Source: a virus. Taken from it: a stretch of 46,692 nucleotides of DNA. Position numbers and translations under genes: made by a program. The first letter of the stretch is position 1. The number at the start of each line of letters is the position of its first letter. Shown here in pieces: positions 40,276 to 46,692 of the stretch. A model generated the notes under the pieces. It was not told the origin of the DNA, ran no database searches, and saw only the letters and a program-made list of their open reading frames with translations. Where the stretch lies: IMG/VR virus record IMGVR_UViG_3300046752_000029, positions 1 to 46,692 of that record; one strand, given 5' to 3'.

Positions 40276-40294
40276 ATTTGTTTCCTAATGTGTG

Positions 40295-40342
40295 CCTACC
40301 GAGCTCGTAACGCCGCTCGTATTAATTAACTTGCTCGGTAGG
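40295..40342. other. Perfect 10-bp inverted repeat with T run on plus strand
   Basis: CCTACCGAGC (40295-40304) is complementary to GCTCGGTAGG (40333-40342), with a 28-base loop, followed on the plus strand by ACTTTTTT. As a terminator it faces right, opposite to the leftward operon it lies in. In the minus orientation it sits between the SSB-like gene stop and the next gene's ribosome site. Confidence 0.75.
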
Positions 40343-40364
40343 ACTTTTTTGGGAGATGACCCAG

Positions 40365-40844
40365 TTATTTATCCCAAGGCATAGCGTCATCTTCTTCTTG
40401 TAAAGGTTTCGCCGCAGGCGCTTCCTCAGATGTAGATGATGTACCTTTGGCTAAATAATCTTGTATCTTATTACTGTCCTCGTACCCATTTGTTCCAGGT
40501 TCAATTTTGATCTTGGCTTGGAAAGGATTGTTAATCATTTCGTCCAAGGCACTAGCATTGAAACTGACATCGGTGCTTAACCCTAACGCTTTACGCCAAG
40601 CTTTAATTTTCCTAGCGGTTACGGTTACAGCATTACCTTCAAGAGTAAAATACTCCCAAAGTTTTCTATTAGAATGGCTTGGACCGAGTACTTGAAACTC
40701 GATTTCAACCATTGCATTTCCAGCTTTAGATGTTCTCTTTTCCCATTTGTTAGCAACTAATTCATAGTCGCCAGCAGGCATAGGTTTAAAGTCATCTTCT
40801 TGATCAGGCACTTCGCCTAACATTATTTCAAAGTCATCACTCAT
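40365..40844 (-). CDS. Single-strand DNA-binding protein (DUF669-like)
   Basis: A protein of about 159 residues starting at the internal ATG at 40844. The longer reading adds MLYFMSSRGVKFI, which comes from translation of the upstream zinc-finger gene, whose stop overlaps this ATG as ATGA. An OB-like core has PAGDYELVANKWEKRTSKAG, MVEIEFQVLGPSHSNRKLWE and FTLEGNAVTVTARKIKAWRK. It ends in the acidic tail DDAMPWDK, typical of SSB proteins. It fits the phage DUF669 group and would bind single-stranded DNA for the Sak4-like recombinase. Confidence 0.83.
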   Translation of the reverse strand: MSDDFEIMLGEVPDQEDDFKPMPAGDYELVANKWEKRTSKAGNAMVEIEFQVLGPSHSNRKLWEYFTLEGNAVTVTARKIKAWRKALGLSTDVSFNASALDEMINNPFQAKIKIEPGTNGYEDSNKIQDYLAKGTSSTSEEAPAAKPLQEEDDAMPWDK

Positions 40845-40957
40845 GATAAATTTAACTCCTCGCGAAGACATAAAGTACAACAAAGAAGGCCTTTGTATTT
40901 ATACCCACCGTCTAAAATTTCTTCTCCACAGTGGTCACACAAAATCTCCTCTGACAC
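40841..40957 (-). CDS. 38-residue zinc-finger peptide between Sak4 and SSB
   Basis: A GTG-started gene with a GGAGG site six bases upstream. The peptide holds CDHCGEEI...GLLCCTLC, two Cys-x2-Cys pairs that fit a zinc-binding treble clef or ribbon. Its TGA overlaps the SSB start (ATGA), and its start is one base beyond the Sak4-like stop, so it is exactly fitted into the operon. Likely role: a small DNA- or protein-binding adaptor; untested. Confidence 0.75.
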   Translation of the reverse strand: MSEEILCDHCGEEILDGGYKYKGLLCCTLCLREELNLS

Positions 40958-40958
40958 T

Positions 40959-41720
40959 TTATGCCTCCGACAGATTTTTAATTGATTTTTTATATTCGTC
41001 GTAAAACGAATCCCATTTGAGTTCTATCTTATCTGGAAGAGGAACTCGTCTCTTCGCGTCAAAGGCGGGAGAGAACTTCGTAAACAACATAGGATCACCC
41101 ATGGCAAGTGCCCTTGTCTGCTCGTTGAAGCCCTTCCCTTCTTTCACAGTACGAACTTGATGGTTCGCAAAGAAATTGAAATCGACCCATTCTCTAATAA
41201 TAGAAGCTGTCTTGTTGTGCAACTTCAATTGATACCTATCATAAGGTTCTCTCTCTGGGTCGTTAAAAGTTCTAATATCTACATGCGAAAGCAAGATGAC
41301 ATTCATCTTCTTTTGGTCATGCAAGATATCCAAACCTCTTAAAATCTTTCTAAACTTTTCTCTAGCCGCGGTGTAGCCTTTACCATAAGTAATCTCTTCG
41401 ATACCAGATACATTTTTTTCTTCACACACAGCTTCATGAGTAAGAATCTCTGCCCAGTCTGTAGTATCTAGGACAACTGTTTTACGGTCATGATCCATAG
41501 TGGCAAGTTTCTTTATGCAATCAATAATGTCTTGATACTTTTCACACAATGGAAACTTCTTAACATTTAAAAATGCTGTACCTTTCTCGGTACAAATAAA
41601 AACTGGATTAGGTGCTTGAGAGCCGAAGGTACTTTTACCTATGCCATCTACACCACCGATATTCATTCTCACTGGACCGGGCTCTAAGCCAGATAATAAT
41701 TCATCTTCAAGACTTGGCAT
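40959..41720 (-). CDS. Sak4-like RecA-type ATPase
   Basis: A 253-residue ATPase of the AAA_24/Sak4 type. The P-loop is GGVDGIGKST (22-31), Walker B is TVVLDTTDW (81-89), followed by a core with MNVILLSHVDIRTFND and the C-terminal EWVDFNFFANH. Sak4 proteins act as single-strand annealing recombinases stimulated by their SSB, which is encoded immediately downstream. No terminal DNA-binding extension is obvious. This is the likely recombination engine of the module. Confidence 0.88.
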   Translation of the reverse strand: MPSLEDELLSGLEPGPVRMNIGGVDGIGKSTFGSQAPNPVFICTEKGTAFLNVKKFPLCEKYQDIIDCIKKLATMDHDRKTVVLDTTDWAEILTHEAVCEEKNVSGIEEITYGKGYTAAREKFRKILRGLDILHDQKKMNVILLSHVDIRTFNDPEREPYDRYQLKLHNKTASIIREWVDFNFFANHQVRTVKEGKGFNEQTRALAMGDPMLFTKFSPAFDAKRRVPLPDKIELKWDSFYDEYKKSIKNLSEA

Positions 41721-42039
41721 TGTTGTACCTCCCTGGAACTACTTCTGTACCTAATTTTTTCATGGTAGCAACAAAGTCTATTAAGAAATTAGCTTTGCCT
41801 TTGGTTCTAGCATGTGGTTCGATTTGATCTCGATAATAAAATTGCATGAGACTTTTGTGAGTCATGCCTGAGATCTTTGCAATATGAGCAAAACTCAAAC
41901 CATCTGCTCTTAAATAATCTACTGCTTTTACAAAGTCATTAATATTGAAATAATGTTTTGCATAATAGTCGTAAGCATCGGCAAACAACTTTTCCTTAGA
42001 CTCGCTTTGTGCGGAAGTCATCTCTATTTTTTTACTCAT
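41707..42039 (-). CDS. Helix-turn-helix hypothetical protein
   Basis: A 110-residue protein. Residues 38-72 (VKAVDYLRADGLSFAHIAKI SGMTHKSLMQFYYRDQIE) look like a helix-turn-helix. It overlaps the Sak4-like start by 14 bases and the upstream gene's stop by four, so it is well embedded in the leftward operon. A DNA-binding role is inferred. No family name. Confidence 0.65.
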   Translation of the reverse strand: MSKKIEMTSAQSESKEKLFADAYDYYAKHYFNINDFVKAVDYLRADGLSFAHIAKISGMTHKSLMQFYYRDQIEPHARTKGKANFLIDFVATMKKLGTEVVPGRYNNAKS

Positions 42040-42491
42040 TTGGTTTTCCTCTTTTCAACAAAGCTGACGTATGGACGATCTGATATTTCAGTAGTCAAAC
42101 CTTCAGCTAATTTATAGTAATGGGATGGATGTTGTTCAGCTAGAGTAGAAGTTTTTCTTTTGTCTTCTTTATACTCTATTTGAAATGGCCAAAGATTAGC
42201 TGGCACCTTGCCTTCGGCATGTATCTTTGCAACATAGTCTTGATCCCAAGATTTCTTCAAACGGTACTCAACTTTAATATCAGAATCTAAATCATCAAGG
42301 GTTACTCGATGAGATCCCCCGGTATTACTAAGCTGAATTACTTGATCGTTTACTCTTGGGTGTCTTGCTATTGCAATGTCTAACTCTTTAGATTCCTCAC
42401 GGAGTTTCTTTTGCCATAGCAAATTCTTTTTCTTTCTTTCGATAAGTTCTTGGAGTTCGTCGAACTCGGTTTTCTCTTTTATATCGTTCAT
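42036..42491 (-). CDS. First gene of leftward operon, hypothetical
   Basis: A 151-residue charged protein. The N-terminal half is a coiled coil (FDELQELIERKKKNLLWQKK LREESKELDIAIARHP); the C-terminal half has a beta-like stretch (VEYRLKKSWDQDYVAKIHAE) and basic end. It is the leftmost starting gene of the operon, with a promoter at 42522-42550. I recall similar proteins near Sak4/SSB genes in marine phages, without known function. Confidence 0.68.
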   Translation of the reverse strand: MNDIKEKTEFDELQELIERKKKNLLWQKKLREESKELDIAIARHPRVNDQVIQLSNTGGSHRVTLDDLDSDIKVEYRLKKSWDQDYVAKIHAEGKVPANLWPFQIEYKEDKRKTSTLAEQHPSHYYKLAEGLTTEISDRPYVSFVEKRKTK

Positions 42492-42521
42492 AAAATCTCT
42501 CTTTAAATTTGTTCATTGCCA

Positions 42522-42550
42522 ATTAAATAGATAAAGATTCAGAATGTCAA
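42522..42550 (-). promoter_or_regulatory. Strong leftward promoter
   Basis: On the minus strand a perfect -35 TTGACA (42545-42550) and a 5/6 -10 TTTAAT (42522-42527) are spaced by 17 bases, the best sigma-70 promoter in the window. It drives the recombination operon starting at 42491. Confidence 0.82.
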
Positions 42551-42570
42551 ACACTTTTTTAAATTAATTT

Positions 42571-42583
42571 ATACAAATATGTA
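42571..42583. promoter_or_regulatory. Candidate operator between divergent promoters
   Basis: ATACAAATATGTA holds the inverted arms TACA and TGTA with a short spacer, and shares the half-site ATACAAA with the palindrome at 36558-36582. It sits between the leftward promoter and the Cro-like gene's own promoter, where a repressor site would be expected. Confidence 0.45.
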
Positions 42584-42591
42584 AAAAAAAA

Positions 42592-42620
42592 TATACATTA
42601 TGAAAATGCTTCTCTATAAT
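42592..42620 (+). promoter_or_regulatory. Promoter of the Cro-like regulator, leaderless
   Basis: -10 TATAAT (42615-42620) and -35 TATACA (42592-42597, 4/6) with 17-base spacing. The ATG at 42627 lies six bases after the -10 box, so the mRNA would start at or next to the start codon. Confidence 0.7.
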
Positions 42621-42626
42621 AACGCC

Positions 42627-42833
42627 ATGAATAAATTACAAGAATATATAAAAAACAGAGGCAAAGAGAATGTTGCAACGATATGTGATGTATCAGTACA
42701 TGCAGTCAGCTCTTGGTATTATGGAACAAGACAACCTACAGTCAAACAAGCTAAAAAGATTATGTTGGTTACTAATAAAGCTCTTAACTGGGAAGACATC
42801 TATGGACCTATTGAGGAAGAGGCTGAAGCATAA
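42627..42833 (+). CDS. Cro/YdaS-like transcriptional regulator
   Basis: A 68-residue protein. The start ATG at 42627 fits the promoter; the ATG at 42600 would lie upstream of the -10 box. It carries a helix-turn-helix (VATICDVSVHAVSSWYYGTR QPTVKQAKKI) with the Cro/YdaS pattern, then KALNWEDIYGPIEEEAEA. It is divergent from the leftward operon and likely controls it and its own promoter, as in Cro/CI-type switches; no second repressor is seen. Leaderless start is a feature also known for lambda cI. Confidence 0.83.
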   Translation: MNKLQEYIKNRGKENVATICDVSVHAVSSWYYGTRQPTVKQAKKIMLVTNKALNWEDIYGPIEEEAEA

Positions 42834-42853
42834 CAAATAATTTTGGGAGAAAT

Positions 42854-44860
42854 ATGTCGCTGATACTAAACGAAAATAAATCTTGGGAAAATATTTCCGA
42901 GGAAGCCAGACAAGAGATGATTTGGTCTTTCTGGGAAGAAGGCTTTCATTTAATACCTTGTGGTTCTCGAAACGAAGCTATCCCAGAATACTTTAGAAAG
43001 CGTCATCCGTTTGAAGACGATGACAAGCTCAGTGCAAAATGGGCAAAGACACCCAGAGTCAGATGGGAAACTTATCAAAGAAGACAACCCACGCAAGAAG
43101 AATTAAGAGAGTGGTTGGCTCGATATCCGGGAGCCAACTGGGCTGCTATCACTGGGATAACTTTTGTTGTCCTAGATTGCGATAGCGAAGAGGCGGTCAA
43201 GTTCGTAGAATCTGGTCAAGTAACTAGATCGCCTCTTAAACAGAAGACTCCTCGCGGTGGCTATCATTATTTTTATCAAGTCAATGAAGGTCTGAATGTC
43301 AGAAACATGACTGGTAAATTAGATGTCAGAGGCGAAGGTGGTTACGTTATGGTTTCACCTTCTACTAAATATTTTTTTGAAACAGCAGCTGGCTTGGTCG
43401 TGAACGACATCGATGATTTGCCGATGCTTAATATGGAAGACTTGAACAACATACATGATTACAATCAATCGGATAAGGTTACTTCGATTCTAGATAATAA
43501 AAACAAACTCACTGCTGACCCAGTAGATGTTGGTCAAAGAAACGATACCTTGGCTAGATTGATTGGTAAATGGATTAAAGAAGGTTGGGGTTATCGTGAA
43601 GTCTTGATTAAATGTTTTGATTGGAATCAAACTTTGCAACAACCTTTACCCTTTCCAGAAGTATTGCAAACATGTATGTCGATTACCCAAGGACATATCA
43701 AACGACACCCAGAAGATACGGATGCTGGTATCTTAGAATGGAAAACTAGTGAATGGGAGATAGATTTAAAAGATGAACTCAAAGAGATTATGGATCAAGA
43801 AGATCCTATCATCGACCAAAAGCGTAAAGATGATTTAACAGACCCACTAGGTTTAAAACCTTACAACGATGAGTTCTGGACTGGCTTGGAGCCTAGTTCT
43901 ATTGGTCAGTTTTGGGGTGATTGTTTTATCTTTGAACAATCTAGATGTTTGTTGATTGGTAAACCCAAGATAGGTAAGTCGCATTGGCTTGGCGGTTTTG
44001 CTGCGGCAGCCACAACTGGACAATCATTTATGGGCAAACCTTTTACGCGTCCTTGTAAAGTTATGTGGTTGCAAGCAGAGATTATCCAAGAGTTCTTAAA
44101 AAATAGAATCGATACTTACTACCAACCTTACATGCATGACCCAGACTTGATGGCGATGGGACATGCTAACTTGATACCGACTGGTAGATTGAGAAAGAAT
44201 TTAATGAGAGATAAAGATATTGATGGCATCGCTAGAAGTATTGAATATCATCAGCCAGATATTGTGATGATTGACCCTATCATTAATTTTTTTGATGGCG
44301 AAGAGAACAGCAACCAAGAGATACATAATTTATTATCTAGAGTAGATCGTTTGATTGAACTCTTTGGTGTTGCAGTAATCATCGCACATCATACTGGTAA
44401 AGAAAGAGCCGACGACGCTTCGTTTATGTCAGCACGTGGTGGTTCTGCTTTTGCTGGGTGGATGGATTCTGGTATCAAACTCATGGGACAAAAGCCAAAT
44501 GTAACGATGTTCTATGAAGCAAGAAACGCAAGGGAGCCAGATACACACTTGGCTAGATTTGATTTTGAAAAAGGAACATGGGACATGGTTGATTTTGACG
44601 AGGGTCCAGATGAAGTAGATATTGCTCAGAAGGTAGCTGATGCAATGGATAGAATTACTTTCTATACAAGACAAGAGTTAGAGATCTTGGCAAGACAAGC
44701 GTTGAAAGAAAACAATTTACCTAGTGGCGAACGAGCTGCAAGATACGCGGTTAGTCATGTGCAAAAGTATTTAGGCGATATAGTTAAGACTCATGCTATC
44801 CCTGGAAAACAAACTTGGCATTATCGATTTGATAACAAGGGTAGGAAACCTTGGGAATGA
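42854..44860 (+). CDS. Primase-polymerase / RepA-like helicase fusion
   Basis: A 668-residue fusion. The N-terminal part is an archaeo-eukaryotic-type primase: TGITFVVLDCDSEEAV (D108, D110), TPRGGYHYFYQV (H138) and NMTGKLDVRGEGGYVMVSPS. The C-terminal half is a RecA-type hexameric helicase: Walker A GKPKIGKS (369-376), Walker B IVMIDPI (470-476), AHHTGKERADD and SARGGSAFAGWMD. It would prime and unwind DNA at the origin. The GGGAGAAAT ribosome site is clear. No DNA polymerase gene is in the window, so synthesis may use a host enzyme or a gene beyond the edge. Confidence 0.9.
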   Translation: MSLILNENKSWENISEEARQEMIWSFWEEGFHLIPCGSRNEAIPEYFRKRHPFEDDDKLSAKWAKTPRVRWETYQRRQPTQEELREWLARYPGANWAAITGITFVVLDCDSEEAVKFVESGQVTRSPLKQKTPRGGYHYFYQVNEGLNVRNMTGKLDVRGEGGYVMVSPSTKYFFETAAGLVVNDIDDLPMLNMEDLNNIHDYNQSDKVTSILDNKNKLTADPVDVGQRNDTLARLIGKWIKEGWGYREVLIKCFDWNQTLQQPLPFPEVLQTCMSITQGHIKRHPEDTDAGILEWKTSEWEIDLKDELKEIMDQEDPIIDQKRKDDLTDPLGLKPYNDEFWTGLEPSSIGQFWGDCFIFEQSRCLLIGKPKIGKSHWLGGFAAAATTGQSFMGKPFTRPCKVMWLQAEIIQEFLKNRIDTYYQPYMHDPDLMAMGHANLIPTGRLRKNLMRDKDIDGIARSIEYHQPDIVMIDPIINFFDGEENSNQEIHNLLSRVDRLIELFGVAVIIAHHTGKERADDASFMSARGGSAFAGWMDSGIKLMGQKPNVTMFYEARNAREPDTHLARFDFEKGTWDMVDFDEGPDEVDIAQKVADAMDRITFYTRQELEILARQALKENNLPSGERAARYAVSHVQKYLGDIVKTHAIPGKQTWHYRFDNKGRKPWE

Positions 44861-44861
44861 T

Positions 44862-44870
44862 TGGTACAAT
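44862..44870 (+). promoter_or_regulatory. Extended -10 promoter before methyltransferase
   Basis: TGGTACAAT is an extended -10 form (TGn plus TACAAT), with the ATG of the methyltransferase six bases later. It overlaps the palindrome TACAATTTGTA (44865-44875), which resembles the operator half-sites elsewhere. Confidence 0.5.
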
Positions 44871-44876
44871 TTGTAT

Positions 44877-46160
44877 ATGAAAGTTTTAAGTTTATTCGAT
44901 GGCATGAGTTGTGGTCAGTTGGCACTGAATAGACTCGGCATCAAAGTCGATAAGTATTACGCAAGTGAGATAGATAAGTATGCGATACAAGTTACTCAAG
45001 CAAACTTCCCAGAAACAATACAAGTTGGCGATGTCTGTAATTTAAAAGCAGAAGATTATCAAGACATAGATTTAATTTTAGCTGGTAGTCCTTGCCAAGG
45101 CTTTAGTTTTGCTGGTAAGCAGTTGGCTTTTGATGATCCGCGTTCAGCGTTGTTCTTTGAATTTATTAGATTGTTGAAAGAGATCAAGCCAAAGTATTTT
45201 TTACTTGAGAACGTCAAGATGAAGAAAGAATTTCTGGAAGTCATTACCGATCAAGTATCAGCTTGTTATCCAGAGTTTCAAGGTAAAGATTTATTTGGTG
45301 GCAAGATTGAACCGATATTAATTAATAGTGCTTTGGTATCAGCACAATCTAGACAAAGATATTATTGGACAAACATACCTAATGTTGAACAGCCAGACGA
45401 TCTGGGCATAGTATTGAGAGATGTTTTAGAAGACGAAAGTCAAGCAGATTTGGTTGGCAATAACGGTAGAGAAGCATTTAAAGAAAATATACAGAAAGGC
45501 ACTGCTTTATTAGCTAGAGATTGGAAAGGTTGGAATACTTATGGCATGACTGGAGTACAAACTACACCCAAACAAGTAGGTATAGCATCAGATATTAATG
45601 GTCATGACATTTTAAAAAGAGTGTATAGCCCAGATGGTAAGTCGCCTACTTTGAATACTATGGGTGGCGGTAATCGTGAACCCAAGGTAGTTTCTGGAGG
45701 TGCTTTTCGCGGTAGAGCTTACGATGATAAAGGCAAACGCATGGATAAAAATGGCAACTCGGTAGCTAACAAAACAAAACAAATGTTAGAAATGAGAAAA
45801 GACGATAAAGCAAATGCAATAACTACAGTAGGCAAAGATAGTATTGTGGTATCAGAAAAAACTAATCAGATAAATCCTAGTAAAAAAGCTAGTGGCAGAC
45901 AACCTTACATACAAGACAGAGTCTTTCACAAAGATGGTAAGTCACATGCTTTGACAGAGTCTTTTGCTGACAGAACAAATGTTGGCGAACACAGTGATTT
46001 AACTTGGCGGAAACTGACGCCCTTGGAATGCGAAAGATTGCAGACAGTCCCAGACAATTACACTGATCATGTATCAAAGACACAAAGATATAAGATGTTG
46101 GGTAATGGTTGGACAGTCAGTGTGATCTCACATATCTTGAGTAATATGGAGAGTCAATGA
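44877..46160 (+). CDS. C5-cytosine DNA methyltransferase
   Basis: A 427-residue methyltransferase starting at ATG 44877, where the FDGMSCGQ motif I begins; a longer reading from 44793 adds a non-homologous leader that lies in the previous gene. Motif IV is PCQGFS (72-77), motif VI ENV (111-113), motif VIII QSRQR (157-161), then a long target-recognition region and motifs IX-X LECERLQTVPDNYTD...MLGNGWTVSVISHIL. It adds a methyl group to cytosine in a specific sequence, likely to protect phage DNA from host restriction. No cognate restriction gene is present. Confidence 0.93.
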   Translation: MKVLSLFDGMSCGQLALNRLGIKVDKYYASEIDKYAIQVTQANFPETIQVGDVCNLKAEDYQDIDLILAGSPCQGFSFAGKQLAFDDPRSALFFEFIRLLKEIKPKYFLLENVKMKKEFLEVITDQVSACYPEFQGKDLFGGKIEPILINSALVSAQSRQRYYWTNIPNVEQPDDLGIVLRDVLEDESQADLVGNNGREAFKENIQKGTALLARDWKGWNTYGMTGVQTTPKQVGIASDINGHDILKRVYSPDGKSPTLNTMGGGNREPKVVSGGAFRGRAYDDKGKRMDKNGNSVANKTKQMLEMRKDDKANAITTVGKDSIVVSEKTNQINPSKKASGRQPYIQDRVFHKDGKSHALTESFADRTNVGEHSDLTWRKLTPLECERLQTVPDNYTDHVSKTQRYKMLGNGWTVSVISHILSNMESQ

Positions 46161-46692
46161 GAAACCCATACAAGATAGAAGGCCCCGCATTGATTAGTTT
46201 CTCTGGTGGTAGAACGTCTGGCTTCATGTTGAAGCAGATAGTAGATGCTCACGATGGTGTCCTCCCAGAAGATGTGCACATAACTTTTGCAAACACTGGT
46301 AAAGAAATGCCTGAAACTTTGGATTTTGTCAGAGATTGTGGCGAACATTGGGGCGTCAAGATCAATTGGTTAGAGCTAGAGATAGGTGAAGAACGGCCGA
46401 TATATCGTACAAAAATAGTGAACTATGAGTCAGCTTCTAGAAATGGTGAGCCCTTCGCTGCTTTGTTAGATAGAAGGGCGTATCTACCTAACCCAGTAGC
46501 TAGATTTTGCACAGCCGAGATGAAGATTAGAAGAATGAAAGATTTTATGTGGAAGGTTCAAGGCTACAAACACTGGGACAATATCCTTGGTTTGCGACAT
46601 GACGAGCCGAAGCGTGTAGCCTCATCGCGTAATGCTTCGACTAAGGAGCGTTGGGATAACTACATGCCTATGTATGAAGCAAAGCATGGGAT
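46157..46692 (+). CDS. PAPS-reductase-family protein, cut at the right edge
   Basis: A partial gene (at least 178 residues) starting inside the methyltransferase stop (ATGA). The N-terminal pyrophosphatase loop is LISFSGGRTSG (SGGxxS, residues 16-21), followed by FANTGKEMPETLDFVRDCGE, FCTAEMKIRRMKDF and GLRHDEPKR. This is the adenine-nucleotide alpha-hydrolase fold shared by PAPS reductase and by DndC-type DNA modification proteins. Its role after a DNA methyltransferase is uncertain; it could activate a thiol or a nucleotide. The C terminus is missing. Confidence 0.85.
   Translation, partial: MRNPYKIEGPALISFSGGRTSGFMLKQIVDAHDGVLPEDVHITFANTGKEMPETLDFVRDCGEHWGVKINWLELEIGEERPIYRTKIVNYESASRNGEPFAALLDRRAYLPNPVARFCTAEMKIRRMKDFMWKVQGYKHWDNILGLRHDEPKRVASSRNASTKERWDNYMPMYEAKHG

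Noticed and set aside
42600-42626. Earlier ATG for the Cro-like regulator
   Set aside because: It lies upstream of the -10 box, so a transcript from that promoter would not include it.
44793-44876. Upstream extension of the methyltransferase start
   Set aside because: It lies inside the prim-pol gene in another frame; motif I begins right after the ATG at 44877, which also fits the -10 box.
35483-46692. Lysogeny module
   Set aside because: A Cro-like regulator and operators are present, but no integrase, excisionase or attachment site was seen; temperate life is unsupported within this window.
1-46692. Terminal direct repeats or circular overlap
   Set aside because: The first and last bases show no shared sequence by eye, and the last gene is cut, so the window is an incomplete or arbitrarily opened genome.

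Overview
This AT-rich window reads as most of the genome of a tailed, short-tailed (podovirus-like) double-stranded DNA phage. The closest resemblance, from memory of gene content, is to uncultured marine phages of the pelagiphage/uvMED kind: a terminase-portal block spiced with small lysine-rich proteins, a GroES-like co-chaperonin beside the capsid genes, S74-chaperone tail proteins, large DNA-ejection proteins, and a Sak4/SSB/RecB-nuclease recombination set. There is no ribosomal RNA, no tRNA that I can see, no integrase, no tail sheath and no classical tape measure. The host is unknown; no database search was possible, so every family name rests on motifs read directly from the translation.

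Layout. (1) 1-10972, rightward head module: large terminase, two lysine-rich proteins, an exonuclease VII small-subunit homologue, a small protein, a P22-like long portal, three more lysine-rich proteins with a 2OG-Fe(II) oxygenase among them, GroES-like protein, scaffold, decoration protein and major capsid protein, closed by a clear rho-independent terminator at 11028-11055. (2) 11056-27088, rightward neck, tail, fibre and lysis genes: decoration-type proteins, a 51-residue tandem-repeat protein, neck/adaptor proteins, a virion protein ending in a plastocyanin-like copper-site domain, tail proteins with S74 chaperone ends, an inserted non-structural cassette with a Coq4 homologue (about 18468-20599), several small membrane proteins, an M15 endolysin and a GTA-type 3TM holin. 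(3) 27085-35486, rightward internal virion (DNA ejection) proteins plus a GNAT acetyltransferase. (4) 35483-36689, a junction with a ribbon-helix-helix-like gene on the minus strand, a DUF1064-type nuclease, an HNH-like nuclease, and a strong palindrome on a promoter. (5) 36698-42491, leftward recombination and early operon: RecB-like nuclease, SF2 helicase, small proteins, SSB-like protein, zinc-finger peptide, Sak4-like ATPase. (6) 42492-42626, divergent control region. (7) 42627-46692, rightward: Cro-like regulator, primase-polymerase/helicase fusion, C5 cytosine methyltransferase and a PAPS-reductase-family gene cut by the right edge.

How it fits together: the Cro-like regulator sits between a strong leftward promoter serving recombination genes and its own apparently leaderless promoter. 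Prim-pol/helicase would start replication, while Sak4, SSB, RecB-like nuclease and helicase would handle recombination; the DNA polymerase is not in the window and may be host-encoded or beyond the edge. The structural genes are tightly packed, with many 1-4 bp stop/start overlaps.

Most interesting points: a phage Coq4 homologue with its intact metal motif, sitting with small membrane proteins inside the tail-fibre locus; a phage XseB homologue; a type-1 copper ligand set in a virion protein; at least five genes whose start codon lies 5-6 bases after a -10 box (leaderless transcription); a near-perfect operator palindrome with related sites elsewhere; and several real small genes under 60 codons.
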